A stretch of DNA of 64,000 nucleotides, taken from NCBI GenBank assembly GCA_015655125.1, contig JAATFP010000105.1, positions 16,492 through 80,491 on the forward strand, given 5' to 3'. This document shows positions 43,874-54,004 of this stretch, piece by piece. The number at the start of each line of letters is the position of its first letter. Within the stretch, counting starts at the first letter, position 1. The notes beneath the pieces were generated by a model that did not search any database, was not told the origin of the DNA, and was given only the letters and a program-made list of their open reading frames with translations. This stretch comes from Chitinophagales bacterium. Its GTDB lineage: Bacteria > Bacteroidota > Bacteroidia > Chitinophagales > Chitinophagaceae. The translations under genes and the position numbers were made by a program.

Positions 43874-44962
43874 TCAGATCTTGTGGAATTTTTTGTAATA
43901 CGCAATCACAAAACCGGTTACTTCATCATAACTTAAAATACCCTGCGGTTGCTGGTTACTTTGTAAAAACAACCCGTAACCCCAACGGATAAAAGGTTCC
44001 ACGGGATTGCGGTGTTTTCTGCTGAATGTGATCCATTCTTTAAGATCCTTCACTACTCCGGGCGATAGCTCCTTGCGGTATAATTTTGCAGAAACAGAGT
44101 CTGTAAAATACAGGTTTCGGTTTGCATAATTGAACAGATCGAGATAAACCGAATAATGAAACAACGTGTCCGGAGATGCAGCTGCAGCAAGATATCCAAC
44201 GAAATTAGCTTCCATCTCTTTCGCATATCCAAGCTGGTGCGCGGCTTCATGACACGCGGTATATGGCTGTAAAAATTTCGGGATCGTAGTGTTTAACTGT
44301 GCCTCGCCGGTAAACGGATTGTAATAGCCGGAAAAACCTGCATAGTTGCCTACCCAACCCCACATCGAAGGCTTAAAAGAAACAGGGTCATAGGAAAGAT
44401 AAGGATACTGTACAGCCAATGCTTTATACGCGGTTGTAACAGAACGCACCAATTCTTTGTTTGTAGGATATGGTTCGTGGCTCCGTACCAGCGCAGCTTT
44501 GCTATCATTTATTTTTTGTAGCAAAAGGCAATTGATTTCTTTCAATTCTTCCGTATCGTATCTCTCCGTTTTTAATCCTAATTGCCACGCGATTCCTTTA
44601 CGGTTGTAGTTTATTCCCCAAAAAATATTGAAAACGATATAAGTAAAACTTAAGATCGTCACCAGCCGAAGCAATTTTTGTGAGAAGGAAGAACGGAAAC
44701 CGGCGCGCCATCGGGAGCGGAACACATTTTTTATAAAACTTATAAGTTTCCATACCAGGCACACAGCCAGCAAACCATAAAGCAGGTCGCCGATGCTGCA
44801 GGGCAGCCAACCGAAAGCATAGCGCAGTACCCGGCTTATAACCGGGTAGAAACCAAGACTGTATCCGTATTCTACACGATAAACATCAGCGCTGTAAAAG
44901 TGGATAAGTATACAAAACAACACTAATATAATTGCCACAATTGCTTTTCGGGTGAGTTTCAT
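43874..44962 (-). CDS. DUF3810 membrane protein with metallopeptidase-like motif
   Basis: 362 residues. Membrane segments: VAIILVLFCILIHFYSADVY (N-terminal), LLYGLLAVCLVWKLISFI and LVTILSFTYIVFNIFWGINY. A HExxH motif appears as ACHEAAHQLGYAKEMEANFVGYLA with a downstream Glu, as in gluzincin-like zinc peptidases; the family is annotated only as DUF3810. The peptidase role is inference; no substrate is known. It diverges from the DUF177-rpmF-plsX operon. Confidence 0.9.
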   Translation of the reverse strand: MKLTRKAIVAIILVLFCILIHFYSADVYRVEYGYSLGFYPVISRVLRYAFGWLPCSIGDLLYGLLAVCLVWKLISFIKNVFRSRWRAGFRSSFSQKLLRLVTILSFTYIVFNIFWGINYNRKGIAWQLGLKTERYDTEELKEINCLLLQKINDSKAALVRSHEPYPTNKELVRSVTTAYKALAVQYPYLSYDPVSFKPSMWGWVGNYAGFSGYYNPFTGEAQLNTTIPKFLQPYTACHEAAHQLGYAKEMEANFVGYLAAAASPDTLFHYSVYLDLFNYANRNLYFTDSVSAKLYRKELSPGVVKDLKEWITFSRKHRNPVEPFIRWGYGLFLQSNQQPQGILSYDEVTGFVIAYYKKFHKI

Positions 44963-45050
44963 ATGCCATAAAATTAGCCAAATAGTGTAATTTTACGCGT
45001 TTGTAATAGAAAAACTCTTCACTTTACACCCACAATTGATATTTTTCTAT

Positions 45051-45058
45051 TACCTTTG
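45051..45058 (+). promoter_or_regulatory. Candidate -7 box (TACCTTTG) of the DUF177-rpmF-plsX operon
   Basis: TACCTTTG matches TAnnTTTG and is 21 bases before the ATG at 45080. Confidence 0.5.
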
Positions 45059-45079
45059 CCGTCCTTTAAACAGAACACA

Positions 45080-45619
45080 ATGGCTAACAAGAGGGCATTT
45101 GAAATTGCGTTTGTGGGATTAAAGCCTGGCGTTCATGAGTTTAACTATGAGTTAGACGATAAGTTCTTTATAGAAAAAGGTGCCGAAGATTTTGCAAATG
45201 CAAAAGCGGACGTGAAGTTATCATTGGAAAAGAATACCGGCTTCATGCTGCTAAAGTTTGAAGTGGGCGGTAAAGCCGATGTTAGTTGCGACAGATGCGG
45301 AAATTCATTGACAATGGACCTCTGGGATGAATTTAAACTGGTGGTGAAACTAGTTGACAATCCCGACGAGATGAACCTGAACGAAGAAGATCCGGATGTT
45401 TTTTACATTTCACGCACCGAAAGCCATCTCGAAGTAAGCGACTGGCTCTACGAATTTGTATTGCTAAGCGTACCAACGCAAAAGATGTGTGGCGAAGATG
45501 AAAGAGGCGGATCAAAGTGCAACAAGGAAGTATTGGAAAAACTGAGGCAGATGGAAGTGAAGGAAGAACACAATGCCAATACTTTGTGGAAAGGACTGGA
45601 TAAGTTCAAAGAGAATTAG
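45080..45619 (+). CDS. DUF177 (YceD-like) protein
   Basis: 179 residues from MANKRAFEIAFVGLKPG; upstream codons in frame begin with TTG over the promoter and are rejected. DUF177 signature: KADVSCDRCGNSLTMDLWDE (the conserved CxRC), DPDVFYISRTESHLEVSDWL and LLSVPTQKMC with a second pair of Cys. YceD in other bacteria is linked to 23S rRNA processing and always sits upstream of rpmF. Here the next gene is rpmF as expected. Stop overlaps the start of a GTTTAGAGATGAG repeat. Confidence 0.93.
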   Translation: MANKRAFEIAFVGLKPGVHEFNYELDDKFFIEKGAEDFANAKADVKLSLEKNTGFMLLKFEVGGKADVSCDRCGNSLTMDLWDEFKLVVKLVDNPDEMNLNEEDPDVFYISRTESHLEVSDWLYEFVLLSVPTQKMCGEDERGGSKCNKEVLEKLRQMEVKEEHNANTLWKGLDKFKEN

Positions 45620-45648
45620 TTTAGAGATGAGTGATGAGCGGTTAGAAA
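45618..45648. repeat. GTTTAGAGATGAGTGATGAG repeat unit
   Basis: The repeat begins at the TAG stop codon of the DUF177 gene and lies between it and rpmF. Related units: 39443, 49387, 51816. Confidence 0.6.
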
Positions 45649-45687
45649 AACAGAAAAAAGAAATTTTAATTTTAAAAATAAACAGTC

Positions 45688-45885
45688 ATGCCAAATCCAA
45701 AAAGGCGCCACAGTCAGCAACGCAGTGCGAAAAGAAGAACACATTATAAAGCAGTGGAAGCTACTTTGAGTACCGACAGCACCACAGGTGTAATTCACGT
45801 ACGTCATCGCGCGCACGTGGTTGAAGGTAAATTATACTACAAAGGAAAAGTTGTTGCTGAAAAAGCACCATTGAGAGCAAATTGA
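45688..45885 (+). CDS. rpmF: 50S ribosomal protein L32
   Basis: 65 residues, basic: MPNPKRRHSQQRSAKRRTHY and then HVRHRAHVVEGKLYYKGKVV. Typical bL32. The Cys pair present in some L32 proteins is absent (zinc-free form). Part of the conserved DUF177-rpmF-plsX unit. Confidence 0.97.
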   Translation: MPNPKRRHSQQRSAKRRTHYKAVEATLSTDSTTGVIHVRHRAHVVEGKLYYKGKVVAEKAPLRAN

Positions 45886-45972
45886 TTTTTGCCATAAAGA
45901 TTTTAATTCCAAAACTAAAGTTTGAGTAACTTCAAGCTTGTTTTGGAATTTTTAATTTAAAAATTTTCTTGC

Positions 45973-46914
45973 ATGATCACGATCGGTTTGGATATGATGG
46001 GCGGCGACTATGCTCCACTTGAAGCAGTAAAAGGTGTTGCCGCATTTTTTGAAGAAGAGAAAGAAAATATCCAGCTTATTCTGATCGGCGATGAAGAAAA
46101 GATTACGCAACTTTTGCGGAAACATCCGCTTCCTGCAGGAAAATATTCCATCGTTCATTCTGCCCAGGTGATCGAAATGCATGAGCATCCCACAAAGGCG
46201 CTTAAAGAAAAACAGCAGTCTTCTATCGCCATCGGTTTTCATTTATTGGCCACCGGCAAAACAGATGCTTTCATCAGCGCCGGCAATACAGGCGCGATGA
46301 TGGTAGGCGCCTTGTTCAGTATCAAAGCCATCGAAGGTGTTTTCCGCCCGGCCATCGGCGCTTACATGCCGCGTGAAAGCGGCAAACTTGGCTTACTCGT
46401 AGACGTTGGATTGAACTCTGACTGCAAGCCGGAAAACCTCAACCAGTTTGCTATCCTCGGCTCACTCTTCGCTGAACACATTTTAAAGATCGGGTCACCA
46501 AAAGTTGGCCTGGTAAATATCGGCGAAGAAGAAGGAAAAGGAAACCTGCTGGCGCAAGCTGCCTATCCTTTGTTAAAAGAAAATAACCTCATCCATTTTA
46601 CCGGAAACATCGAGGGCCGTGATATCCTGCTCGACAAAGCGGACGTGATGGTATGTGACGGCTTCACAGGAAATGTGGTGCTGAAACTCGCAGAAAGCAT
46701 CCACGACATTGTTCAGCGCCGCAACATCAAAGATGAACACTTCCAACGCTTTAATTTTGAAAGCTACGGAGGCGTCCCCATTTTGGGCGTTGCAAAACCT
46801 GTAATTATCGGTAACGGTATTTCCGGCGCAACCGCGTTTAAAAATATGATCAGTATCGCCGAACGCATGATCATAACAGATCTTTCAGGGAAGATACGGG
46901 AAAGCTTTGCGTAA
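45973..46914 (+). CDS. plsX: Phosphate acyltransferase
   Basis: 313 residues: ITIGLDMMGGDYAPLEAVKG, then AFISAGNTGAMMVGALFSI, GLVNIGEEEGKGNLLAQAAY, NIEGRDILLDKADVMVCDG and FTGNVVLKLAESI. PlsX makes acyl-phosphate from acyl-ACP for phospholipid synthesis (cytoplasm, membrane-associated). Length is close to the family norm. Last of the DUF177-rpmF-plsX unit. Confidence 0.96.
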   Translation: MITIGLDMMGGDYAPLEAVKGVAAFFEEEKENIQLILIGDEEKITQLLRKHPLPAGKYSIVHSAQVIEMHEHPTKALKEKQQSSIAIGFHLLATGKTDAFISAGNTGAMMVGALFSIKAIEGVFRPAIGAYMPRESGKLGLLVDVGLNSDCKPENLNQFAILGSLFAEHILKIGSPKVGLVNIGEEEGKGNLLAQAAYPLLKENNLIHFTGNIEGRDILLDKADVMVCDGFTGNVVLKLAESIHDIVQRRNIKDEHFQRFNFESYGGVPILGVAKPVIIGNGISGATAFKNMISIAERMIITDLSGKIRESFA

Positions 46915-47047
46915 AAGACAGATCCCTTTTTCGAAAGATTTTATTAAATTAAAAGCTTTTTACTAAGCTTACCTGCGTTAAAATACCGCAAGTTTCGGGT
47001 AGATAAAATTCCATCTCCATACTACTTTTGTTTTCTAAAACCGACAA

Positions 47048-47689
47048 ATGAAAACACAGGAAACAACCAACTACGAACGCATTGCGGAAGCAATAGAATA
47101 TATCCAGGCTAATTATAAATCACAACCGCGGCTGGAAGAAATTGCAGCGGCAATTCATCTCAGCCCTTTTCATTTTCAAAAACTATTTACGGAATGGGCA
47201 GAAGTAAGTCCTAAAAAATTTCTGCAATACATTACAGTTGAACATGCCAAACAACTGCTTAAAAAAAATCAATCAACGTTGTTTGACACAGCTGCTGAAA
47301 CCGGGCTTTCGGGAACGGGCAGATTACATGATCTTTTCATCAATATCGAAGTGCTGCACATATTTACCCTCAACTGGGAAAAGCCTGAACAGGTAAAGTT
47401 GCACTTAAAAGGAACAGATTTCCAGCTAAAGGTTTGGGAAACGTTGTTGAAAATTCCGATGGGAGAATTAACAACTTATGGAAGTATTGCGAAGCAGATG
47501 AGCCGGCCAAACGCATCGAGAGCCGTAGGCTCGGCAGTAGGTGATAATCCTGTTGCCCTGCTTATCCCCTGCCATCGCGTAATACAATCGGGCGGCATAT
47601 TAGGCCAGTATCATTGGGGCGCTTCGCGTAAAACATCCATCATAGGTTGGGAAGCGGCACGTATTTCTCAGATAATTAAATCACAATAA
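47048..47689 (+). CDS. Ada-like AraC/methylguanine-DNA methyltransferase fusion with internal deletion
   Basis: 213 residues. N-terminal AraC-type helix-turn-helix (RIAEAIEYIQANYKSQPRLE, LSPFHFQKLFTEWAEVSPKK) joined to the methyltransferase C-domain with the acceptor Cys in IPCHRVIQSGG and HLKGTDFQLKVWETLLKIPM. In relatives of this fusion (about 285 residues) a segment of some 60-70 residues lies between LHDLFVNIE and the next helix; here LHDLFINIEV runs directly into LHIFTLNWEKPEQVKLH. The N-terminal subdomain of the transferase is therefore missing in frame. The DNA-repair acceptor site remains, so it may still act or be a decaying gene. Confidence 0.9.
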   Translation: MKTQETTNYERIAEAIEYIQANYKSQPRLEEIAAAIHLSPFHFQKLFTEWAEVSPKKFLQYITVEHAKQLLKKNQSTLFDTAAETGLSGTGRLHDLFINIEVLHIFTLNWEKPEQVKLHLKGTDFQLKVWETLLKIPMGELTTYGSIAKQMSRPNASRAVGSAVGDNPVALLIPCHRVIQSGGILGQYHWGASRKTSIIGWEAARISQIIKSQ

Positions 47690-47725
47690 TGTCTCTGTTT
47701 CAAGTTGATGTGGAGGATAATTTGG

Positions 47726-48178
47726 TTACTTCATGTTGGAAGACTCGATAGCATTGATTTTATCTAACCGGCGCTGATGACGTTCTTCGTGGGTAAATTT
47801 CGCCTGAAGAAAAGCCGTTATAATTTCCTTTGCGGGTTCAATCCCTATCACTCTTTCGCCGATGCACAATACATTGGCATCGTCGTGTTCTACGCATTGG
47901 TGCGCCGAATAGGTGTCGTGGCAAACACCACCCCTGATTCCTTTAAACTTGTTTACAGCCACACTCACTCCCACTCCGCTTCCGCAGATAAGAATACCCC
48001 GGTCGGCTCTGCCTTGCTGAATGGCAGTGGCAACATCCGCCGCACAATCGGGATAGTCCACAGGCTTTGTATCAAAAGTTCCGAGATCAGTTATATCAAA
48101 ACCGTCGGCTTTGATTTTTGCCAGCAAAATATTCTTGTATTCAAAACCCGCATGATCGGAAGCGATGACGATTTTCAT
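47726..48178 (-). CDS. rpiB: Ribose-5-phosphate isomerase B
   Basis: 150 residues: KIVIASDHAGFEYKNILLAK, DYPDCAADVATAIQQGRADR, GILICGSGVGVSVAVNKFKG with the phosphate-binding and catalytic Cys region, and CHDTYSAHQCVEHDDANVLC. It interconverts ribose-5-phosphate and ribulose-5-phosphate (pentose phosphate pathway). The upstream gap is filled by a nested palindrome (48198-48423). Confidence 0.96.
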   Translation of the reverse strand: MKIVIASDHAGFEYKNILLAKIKADGFDITDLGTFDTKPVDYPDCAADVATAIQQGRADRGILICGSGVGVSVAVNKFKGIRGGVCHDTYSAHQCVEHDDANVLCIGERVIGIEPAKEIITAFLQAKFTHEERHQRRLDKINAIESSNMK

Positions 48179-48197
48179 AATGATGTTTTTTATTTTT

Positions 48198-48423
48198 GAT
48201 CACAGATTTTCTTTTCCGCTGCGCGGAATGATTAAAGGATTACACAGATTTTATTTTGCTTCTCAAAATTTTTGTCCCGCAGATTGCATGGAATACGCAG
48301 ATCTAAAAAGTTTCCATTCTAGGCATCTGCGTATTCTGCGGAAAAAACATTTACCTGCGGCGAATCCAATCTGTGTAATCACCAGATCATTCCTGCGAAG
48401 CACGAAGTAAAAATTTGTGATTT
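48198..48423. repeat. Nested palindromic element, second copy
   Basis: Outer arms about 48198-48252 and 48366-48423 share ATCACAGATTTT, GGAATGAT and GATTACACAGATT in inverted orientation. An inner pair CCGCAGA...AATACGCAGAT (48277-48302) and ATCTGCGTATTCTGCGG (48325-48341) lies inside. The arms are clearly related to those at 9472-9690 (GATTACRCAGAT core, a mini-hairpin in the middle of the arm). The element fills the gap between rpiB and the aldo/keto reductase and ends three bases before the latter's stop codon. Confidence 0.85.
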
Positions 48424-48426
48424 AAA

Positions 48427-49377
48427 TTATTTTATAGAACTGGCTGCACCCAGCAAGTTAATATCATCTGTTGTCAATTCCAACTCTGCAGCTTTTATCA
48501 ATGCATCAAATTGTGCAACGCTTGTGGCGCTCGCAATAGGCGCAGTGATGCTTTCCCTGGCGATCAGCCATGCAATGGCAATACTGGCCGGCGTGCTTCT
48601 GTATTTCGCACTGATTGTATCGAGCGCGTCCAAAATAGCCAGGCCACGATCGTTGAAATATTTTTCCATGCCACCACCACGCGGGCTTTTGGAAAGATCT
48701 GCTTTGCTGCGATATTTCCCTGTAAGAAAGCCCGATTCCAGCGAGTAATAACTGATCACGCCAAGATTATGATCAAGACACAATTGCTCGTATTCTTTTT
48801 CATAATGTTCGCGGGCATATAAATTATAATGCGGCTGGAGCGATTGATAGATCGGCCAATTATTTTTCTTACTTGCTTCCAGCGACTCTTTTATTCTTTC
48901 AGCGCTCATGTTGGAAGTACCTATCCAGCGTACTTTTCCTGCTTTTACAAGAGCTCCATAAGCTTCCAGTGTTTCTTCCACCGGAGTAGATTGATCGTCA
49001 AAATGCGTTTGATATAAGTCGATGTGATCTGTTTGCAAACGCTTAAGAGAATCCTCCACCGCCTGCAAAATATATTTTTTCTTAAGACTTTTCCCGTTCC
49101 CCATGTCGCTGCCCACTTTGGTCGCAACAATTACATCATGTCTGTTCTTCCGCTTTTTCATCCAGTTGCCGATGATGGATTCCGATTCGCCGCCTTTGTT
49201 TCCCGGCACCCAGCGTGAATAAACGTCGGCCGTATCAACCGTATTGAAACCTGCACCAATAAAGGCATCCAGGAGTTGTCCGGATTTTTTTTCATCGATC
49301 GTCCATCCAAAAACATTGCCACCAAATGTCACAGGAGCAAGATGAAGATCGCTGTTTCCTAATATTCGTTTCTGCAT
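48427..49377 (-). CDS. Aldo/keto reductase
   Basis: 316-residue NADPH-dependent oxidoreductase, TIM barrel. Catalytic tetrad parts are visible: FNTVDTADVYSRWVPGNKGG (Asp and Tyr), VIVATKVGSDMGNGKSLKKK (Lys), and DLYQTHFDDQSTPVEETLEA (His). GTSNMSAERIKESLEASKKN and TAPIASATSVAQFDALIKAA are typical. It resembles the YhdN/aldo-keto branch. Substrate unknown. Cytoplasmic. Confidence 0.93.
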   Translation of the reverse strand: MQKRILGNSDLHLAPVTFGGNVFGWTIDEKKSGQLLDAFIGAGFNTVDTADVYSRWVPGNKGGESESIIGNWMKKRKNRHDVIVATKVGSDMGNGKSLKKKYILQAVEDSLKRLQTDHIDLYQTHFDDQSTPVEETLEAYGALVKAGKVRWIGTSNMSAERIKESLEASKKNNWPIYQSLQPHYNLYAREHYEKEYEQLCLDHNLGVISYYSLESGFLTGKYRSKADLSKSPRGGGMEKYFNDRGLAILDALDTISAKYRSTPASIAIAWLIARESITAPIASATSVAQFDALIKAAELELTTDDINLLGAASSIK

Positions 49378-49386
49378 ATATTTTAG

Positions 49387-49446
49387 AGTTTAGAGATGAG
49401 CGATTAGAAACTAGTGTTAGAGGCATCGAAATCTAATCTCTAAACT
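49387..49446. repeat. Inverted GTTTAGAGATGAGCGATTAG repeats
   Basis: AGTTTAGAGATGAGCGATTA (from 49387) is matched by its inverse AATCTAATCTCTAAACT (49430-49446). The second arm overlaps the TAG stop of hemL (49445-49447). Confidence 0.65.
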
Positions 49447-50734
49447 ACTTCTTCGATTTGATAAATTTCTTAAACAACCTGATCGTTTTGTCAAGATCTT
49501 TAAACGCAAGCGCGTCGTTCAAGAACCAGCTTTCATATGCCGATGGTGGTAGATAAACGCCGTGTTGCAGCATAAAATGAAACAGTTCATTAAATAAAGC
49601 AATATCACATTGCGAAGCTTCTTCAAAATTTGTAACAGGCTTATCGGAAAAATGAATGCTGATCATCGATCCAAACTGGTTGATGACAAACGGCAAAGTA
49701 CTTTTTTTCAAAACTTCATCAATGCCTTTCCGTAAATAAGTAGTCTTTGCTTCGAGCGAAAGATAAATTTCCGGATTATTTTTCAGTTCTTTCAACGTCG
49801 TGTAGCCTGCGATCATCGCGATTGGGTTTCCGCTTAAAGTGCCGGCCTGGTATACGTTTCCGATCGGCGCAATATGTTCCATAATTTCCCGCTTTCCACC
49901 AAAAGCGCCCACCGGCATCCCGCCGCCGATTACTTTACCGTAAGTAACAAGATCTGCAGCAACACCCAATCGTTCCTGTGCGCCGCCGGCAGACAAACGG
50001 AAACCTGTCATCACTTCGTCAAAGATCAACACGATATTTTCTTCATCGCACAATTCGCGCAAACCTTCCAGAAAGCCGGTCTTTGGTATGATACAACCCA
50101 TATTACCCGCAACGGGTTCAACGATAATTGCTGCAATCTGGTTTTTATTTTCCGCCACAAGCTGCACCACCGAGGCAAGATCGTTGTACGGCGCCGTAAG
50201 TGTATCATTGCTCACACCTGCAGGAATACCGGGTACTGTCTGGATATCCAATGTTGCAAGACCACTACCTGCTTTTACCAAAAAGGCATCTGCATGGCCG
50301 TGATAATTCCCTTCAAATTTGATCACTTTGTTTTTTCCGGTATAGCCGCGCGCAAGGCGCAACGCGCTCATACATGCTTCGGTACCGCTACTCACCATAC
50401 GCACCAGGTCCACGTTTGGAACCATACCAACGATCAGTTCAGCCATCTTTATTTCCAATTCTGTTGGTGCTCCGAATGAAGTGGAATTTTTCGCGTACTG
50501 CTGAATGGCTTTCACCACAGGTTTGTGAGCATGTCCCAAAATCATCGGCCCCCAGCTGGCAATATAATCGATGTATTTATTTTCATCGGCATCATATAAA
50601 TAAGCGCCTTTCGCTTTTTCGATAAACACCGGCGTTCCGCCCACGCTCTTGAATGCGCGTACCGGAGAATTGACACCGCCGGGAATGGATTGCTGTGCGC
50701 GTTCAAAAAGTTGTCTGCTGTTTTTATATTTCAT
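49445..50734 (-). CDS. hemL: Glutamate-1-semialdehyde 2,1-aminomutase
   Basis: 429 residues from [20 protein letters not shown]; the frame is open further upstream but runs through a palindrome. PLP-enzyme signatures: [80 protein letters not shown], and the PLP-Lys in [19 protein letters not shown]. It forms 5-aminolevulinate from glutamate-1-semialdehyde (C5 pathway). Last of the minus-strand haem cluster. Confidence 0.97.
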   Translation of the reverse strand: MKYKNSRQLFERAQQSIPGGVNSPVRAFKSVGGTPVFIEKAKGAYLYDADENKYIDYIASWGPMILGHAHKPVVKAIQQYAKNSTSFGAPTELEIKMAELIVGMVPNVDLVRMVSSGTEACMSALRLARGYTGKNKVIKFEGNYHGHADAFLVKAGSGLATLDIQTVPGIPAGVSNDTLTAPYNDLASVVQLVAENKNQIAAIIVEPVAGNMGCIIPKTGFLEGLRELCDEENIVLIFDEVMTGFRLSAGGAQERLGVAADLVTYGKVIGGGMPVGAFGGKREIMEHIAPIGNVYQAGTLSGNPIAMIAGYTTLKELKNNPEIYLSLEAKTTYLRKGIDEVLKKSTLPFVINQFGSMISIHFSDKPVTNFEEASQCDIALFNELFHFMLQHGVYLPPSAYESWFLNDALAFKDLDKTIRLFKKFIKSKK

Positions 50735-50772
50735 TATCAATATTTTGATACAATATTTTTCTAAATCCTTTC

Positions 50773-50818
50773 TGTCAGCCTGAGCTTGTGGAAGGCCTTC
50801 CACAAGCTCAGGCTGACA
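50773..50818. repeat. 46-base perfect palindrome (CAGCCTGAGCTTGTGGAAGG)
   Basis: A 23-bp stem without loop: 50773-50795 is the exact reverse complement of 50796-50818. Same family as 4625-4683. It lies inside the haem operon between hemB and hemL and would form a very stable RNA hairpin. Confidence 0.9.
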
Positions 50819-50833
50819 AACCTTTTATGATGA

Positions 50834-51844
<1,011 letters not shown>

Positions 51845-51888
51845 ATGACGGACAATTAATACAGGATTCTTCGTTCTTAACGTTTCTG

Positions 51889-52881
51889 TCAGCATGTATT
51901 CGACTTGCCCGCCCACGCATTTCTTTCTTCTTCGCTGATATTCACATTCAGCCAATCGCGCGGATTCAGGCATGCCTGCAACAATTTATCTTCTTCACTT
52001 CCCGGTTCCGGATGCTGATCATATTCCCAACGCGCACGCGGCGGAAGACTCATCAGAATACTTTCCGTGCGACCGTTTGTCTTTAGTCCGAAAATCGTTC
52101 CGCGATCGTGAATGAGATTGAATTCTACATAGCGGCCACGACGAAATTCCTGCCAGATGATTTGTTCTTCTGTATAATTTGTGTTGCGCCGTTTTTCAAC
52201 GATCGGCAGATATGCAGGCAAAAATGCATTTCCATTTGCTTCTTGAAAACTGAACAATCGCTCTGCGTCTGCTTCATCAACCGGCCGAAGATGTTCATAA
52301 AAAACGCCGCCAACACCGCGTCTTTCATTGTTGCGATGTTTGTTTACAAAATAATCGTCGCAGGTATTTTTATATTCTTTATAAAGATCTTCTCCAAACG
52401 GATCGATCGCATTTTTTAATGTCCGGTGAAAATGGATGACGTCTTCTTCAAACAAATAATACGGTGTAAGATCGGTGCCGCCGCCAAACCACCGATCAAC
52501 TACATTGTCGTTTTCGTCGTACAATTCAAAATAGCGCCAGTTTGCATGAACCGTAGGAACATAGGGATTGATGGGATGCAATACCAGCGAAAGCCCGGCT
52601 GCAAACCATTTCGCAGCATCCTGGCCAAGCAATCCACGCATTTTTTCGGTTACTTTTCCGTACACCACAGAAGTATTTACACCGCCTTTTTCCAACACGT
52701 TCCCGTTTGCTATCACTCTTGTAAAACCGCCGCCACCCTTACCTTCCAGCCTTTGCCATTCATCTTGCCGGAACGCAGCTTTACCGTCGGCAGATTCCAG
52801 TGCCGCACAAATATTATCCTGTAGCTGATGAATATGATCTATCCATCTTTGGCGAAAATCCCTGGTGGTTGTTTTATACAT
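51889..52881 (-). CDS. hemF: Oxygen-dependent coproporphyrinogen III oxidase
   Basis: 330 residues from MYKTTTRDFRQRWIDHIHQL; a TTG seven codons upstream is less likely. HemF signatures: KGGGGFTRVIANGNVLEKGG, NTSVVYGKV, NPYVPTVHANWRYFEL, WFGGGTDLTPYYLFEED and GTIFGLKTNGRTESILMSLP. It uses oxygen to convert coproporphyrinogen III to protoporphyrinogen IX. Seven bases separate it from hemE. Confidence 0.97.
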   Translation of the reverse strand: MYKTTTRDFRQRWIDHIHQLQDNICAALESADGKAAFRQDEWQRLEGKGGGGFTRVIANGNVLEKGGVNTSVVYGKVTEKMRGLLGQDAAKWFAAGLSLVLHPINPYVPTVHANWRYFELYDENDNVVDRWFGGGTDLTPYYLFEEDVIHFHRTLKNAIDPFGEDLYKEYKNTCDDYFVNKHRNNERRGVGGVFYEHLRPVDEADAERLFSFQEANGNAFLPAYLPIVEKRRNTNYTEEQIIWQEFRRGRYVEFNLIHDRGTIFGLKTNGRTESILMSLPPRARWEYDQHPEPGSEEDKLLQACLNPRDWLNVNISEEERNAWAGKSNTC

Positions 52882-52888
52882 GGGAAAA

Positions 52889-53911
52889 TTATTTTGTTCC
52901 AAATTCTTTTACTGCTTCCACAAAGGCCCTGGCATGATCTACCGGAACGTTCGGCATGATGCCGTGTCCCAGATTTGCGATGTAGCGATGTTTTCCAAAA
53001 CCATCGATCATTTCTTTTACGGCCTTTCGTATCTCCGGGATCGGTGCCAGTAATTTTGACGGATCGAAGTTGCCCTGCAATGTTATTTTACTGCCTGTAA
53101 ATTCACGGGCCGCCTGCGGCGACACGCACCAGTCGATGCCGATACCGGCAGCGCCGCTTTCGCTCAGATCTTTCAATGCATACCAGGTTCCTTTCGGAAA
53201 TAAGATCACAGGCACATCGCCTTTCAAAGCATCCGCGATCTGTAGTAAATATGGTTGCGCATAAATTTTAAAATCTGCGGGACTTAATGATCCGGCCCAG
53301 CTGTCAAAAACCTGCACGGTATCGGCCCCGGCTTTCACCTGCGCTTTCAAATATGCGATCGTGATGTCGGTTATTTTTTGCAGCAAACTATGCGCCACCA
53401 ACGGCTGCGTATAGGCAAACTGTTTTGCTTTGTCCCAGGTCTTGCTTCCTTTACCTTCCACCATATAACACAGGATCGTCCACGGTGCACCGGCAAAACC
53501 AATCAATGGCACGCGGCCAGCCAGTTCTTTTTTTGTAAGCGAGAGCGCATCCATTACATATTTCAAATTTTCTTCCACATTTTCCGTGATCAACGCATCC
53601 ACATCTTTTTGTGTTTGAATGGTAACAGGCAATGAAGGACCTTTTCCTTCTTCCATCAACACTTCTTTTCCCATGGCTTGCGGGATGACGAGTATATCGG
53701 AAAAAATGATCGCCGCATCTACGCCTACCTGGTCAACAGGCTGTAATGTAATGGCGGTGGCCAATTCCGGCGTTTGCACACGCGTGAAAAAATCGTACTG
53801 TGCCTTCAGCTTCAGATAATCAGGAAGGTAGCGCCCTGCCTGTCGCATCATCCATACAGGAACACGTTCTGTTTCTTCTCCTTTGAGAACCCGTAATAAT
53901 AAATCGTTCAT
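52889..53911 (-). CDS. hemE: Uroporphyrinogen decarboxylase
   Basis: 340 residues. The N-terminal signature [17 protein letters not shown] is complete, followed by [40 protein letters not shown] and [20 protein letters not shown]. It makes coproporphyrinogen III. Upstream it carries a GTGATCTATGATCTGTAATC repeat. Confidence 0.97.
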   Translation of the reverse strand: MNDLLLRVLKGEETERVPVWMMRQAGRYLPDYLKLKAQYDFFTRVQTPELATAITLQPVDQVGVDAAIIFSDILVIPQAMGKEVLMEEGKGPSLPVTIQTQKDVDALITENVEENLKYVMDALSLTKKELAGRVPLIGFAGAPWTILCYMVEGKGSKTWDKAKQFAYTQPLVAHSLLQKITDITIAYLKAQVKAGADTVQVFDSWAGSLSPADFKIYAQPYLLQIADALKGDVPVILFPKGTWYALKDLSESGAAGIGIDWCVSPQAAREFTGSKITLQGNFDPSKLLAPIPEIRKAVKEMIDGFGKHRYIANLGHGIMPNVPVDHARAFVEAVKEFGTK

Positions 53912-53924
53912 ATCGATGAGGTAT

Positions 53925-53953
53925 GTGATCTATGATCTGTAATCTCATAAATC
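53925..53953. repeat. GATCTATGATCTGTAATC repeat
   Basis: GTGATCTATGATCTGTAATC then TCATAAATC lies between hemD and hemE; the same unit occurs at 751 and in tandem at 61968-62019. Confidence 0.6.
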
Positions 53954-54004
53954 TTTTAATATTTTATGATCAATAATTCATTTTTAAACTTCGCAGGTGC
54001 GTGA

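Noticed and set aside
50735..50803. Extended N-terminus of hemL
   Set aside because: It runs into the palindrome at 50773; family proteins start at the inner Met.
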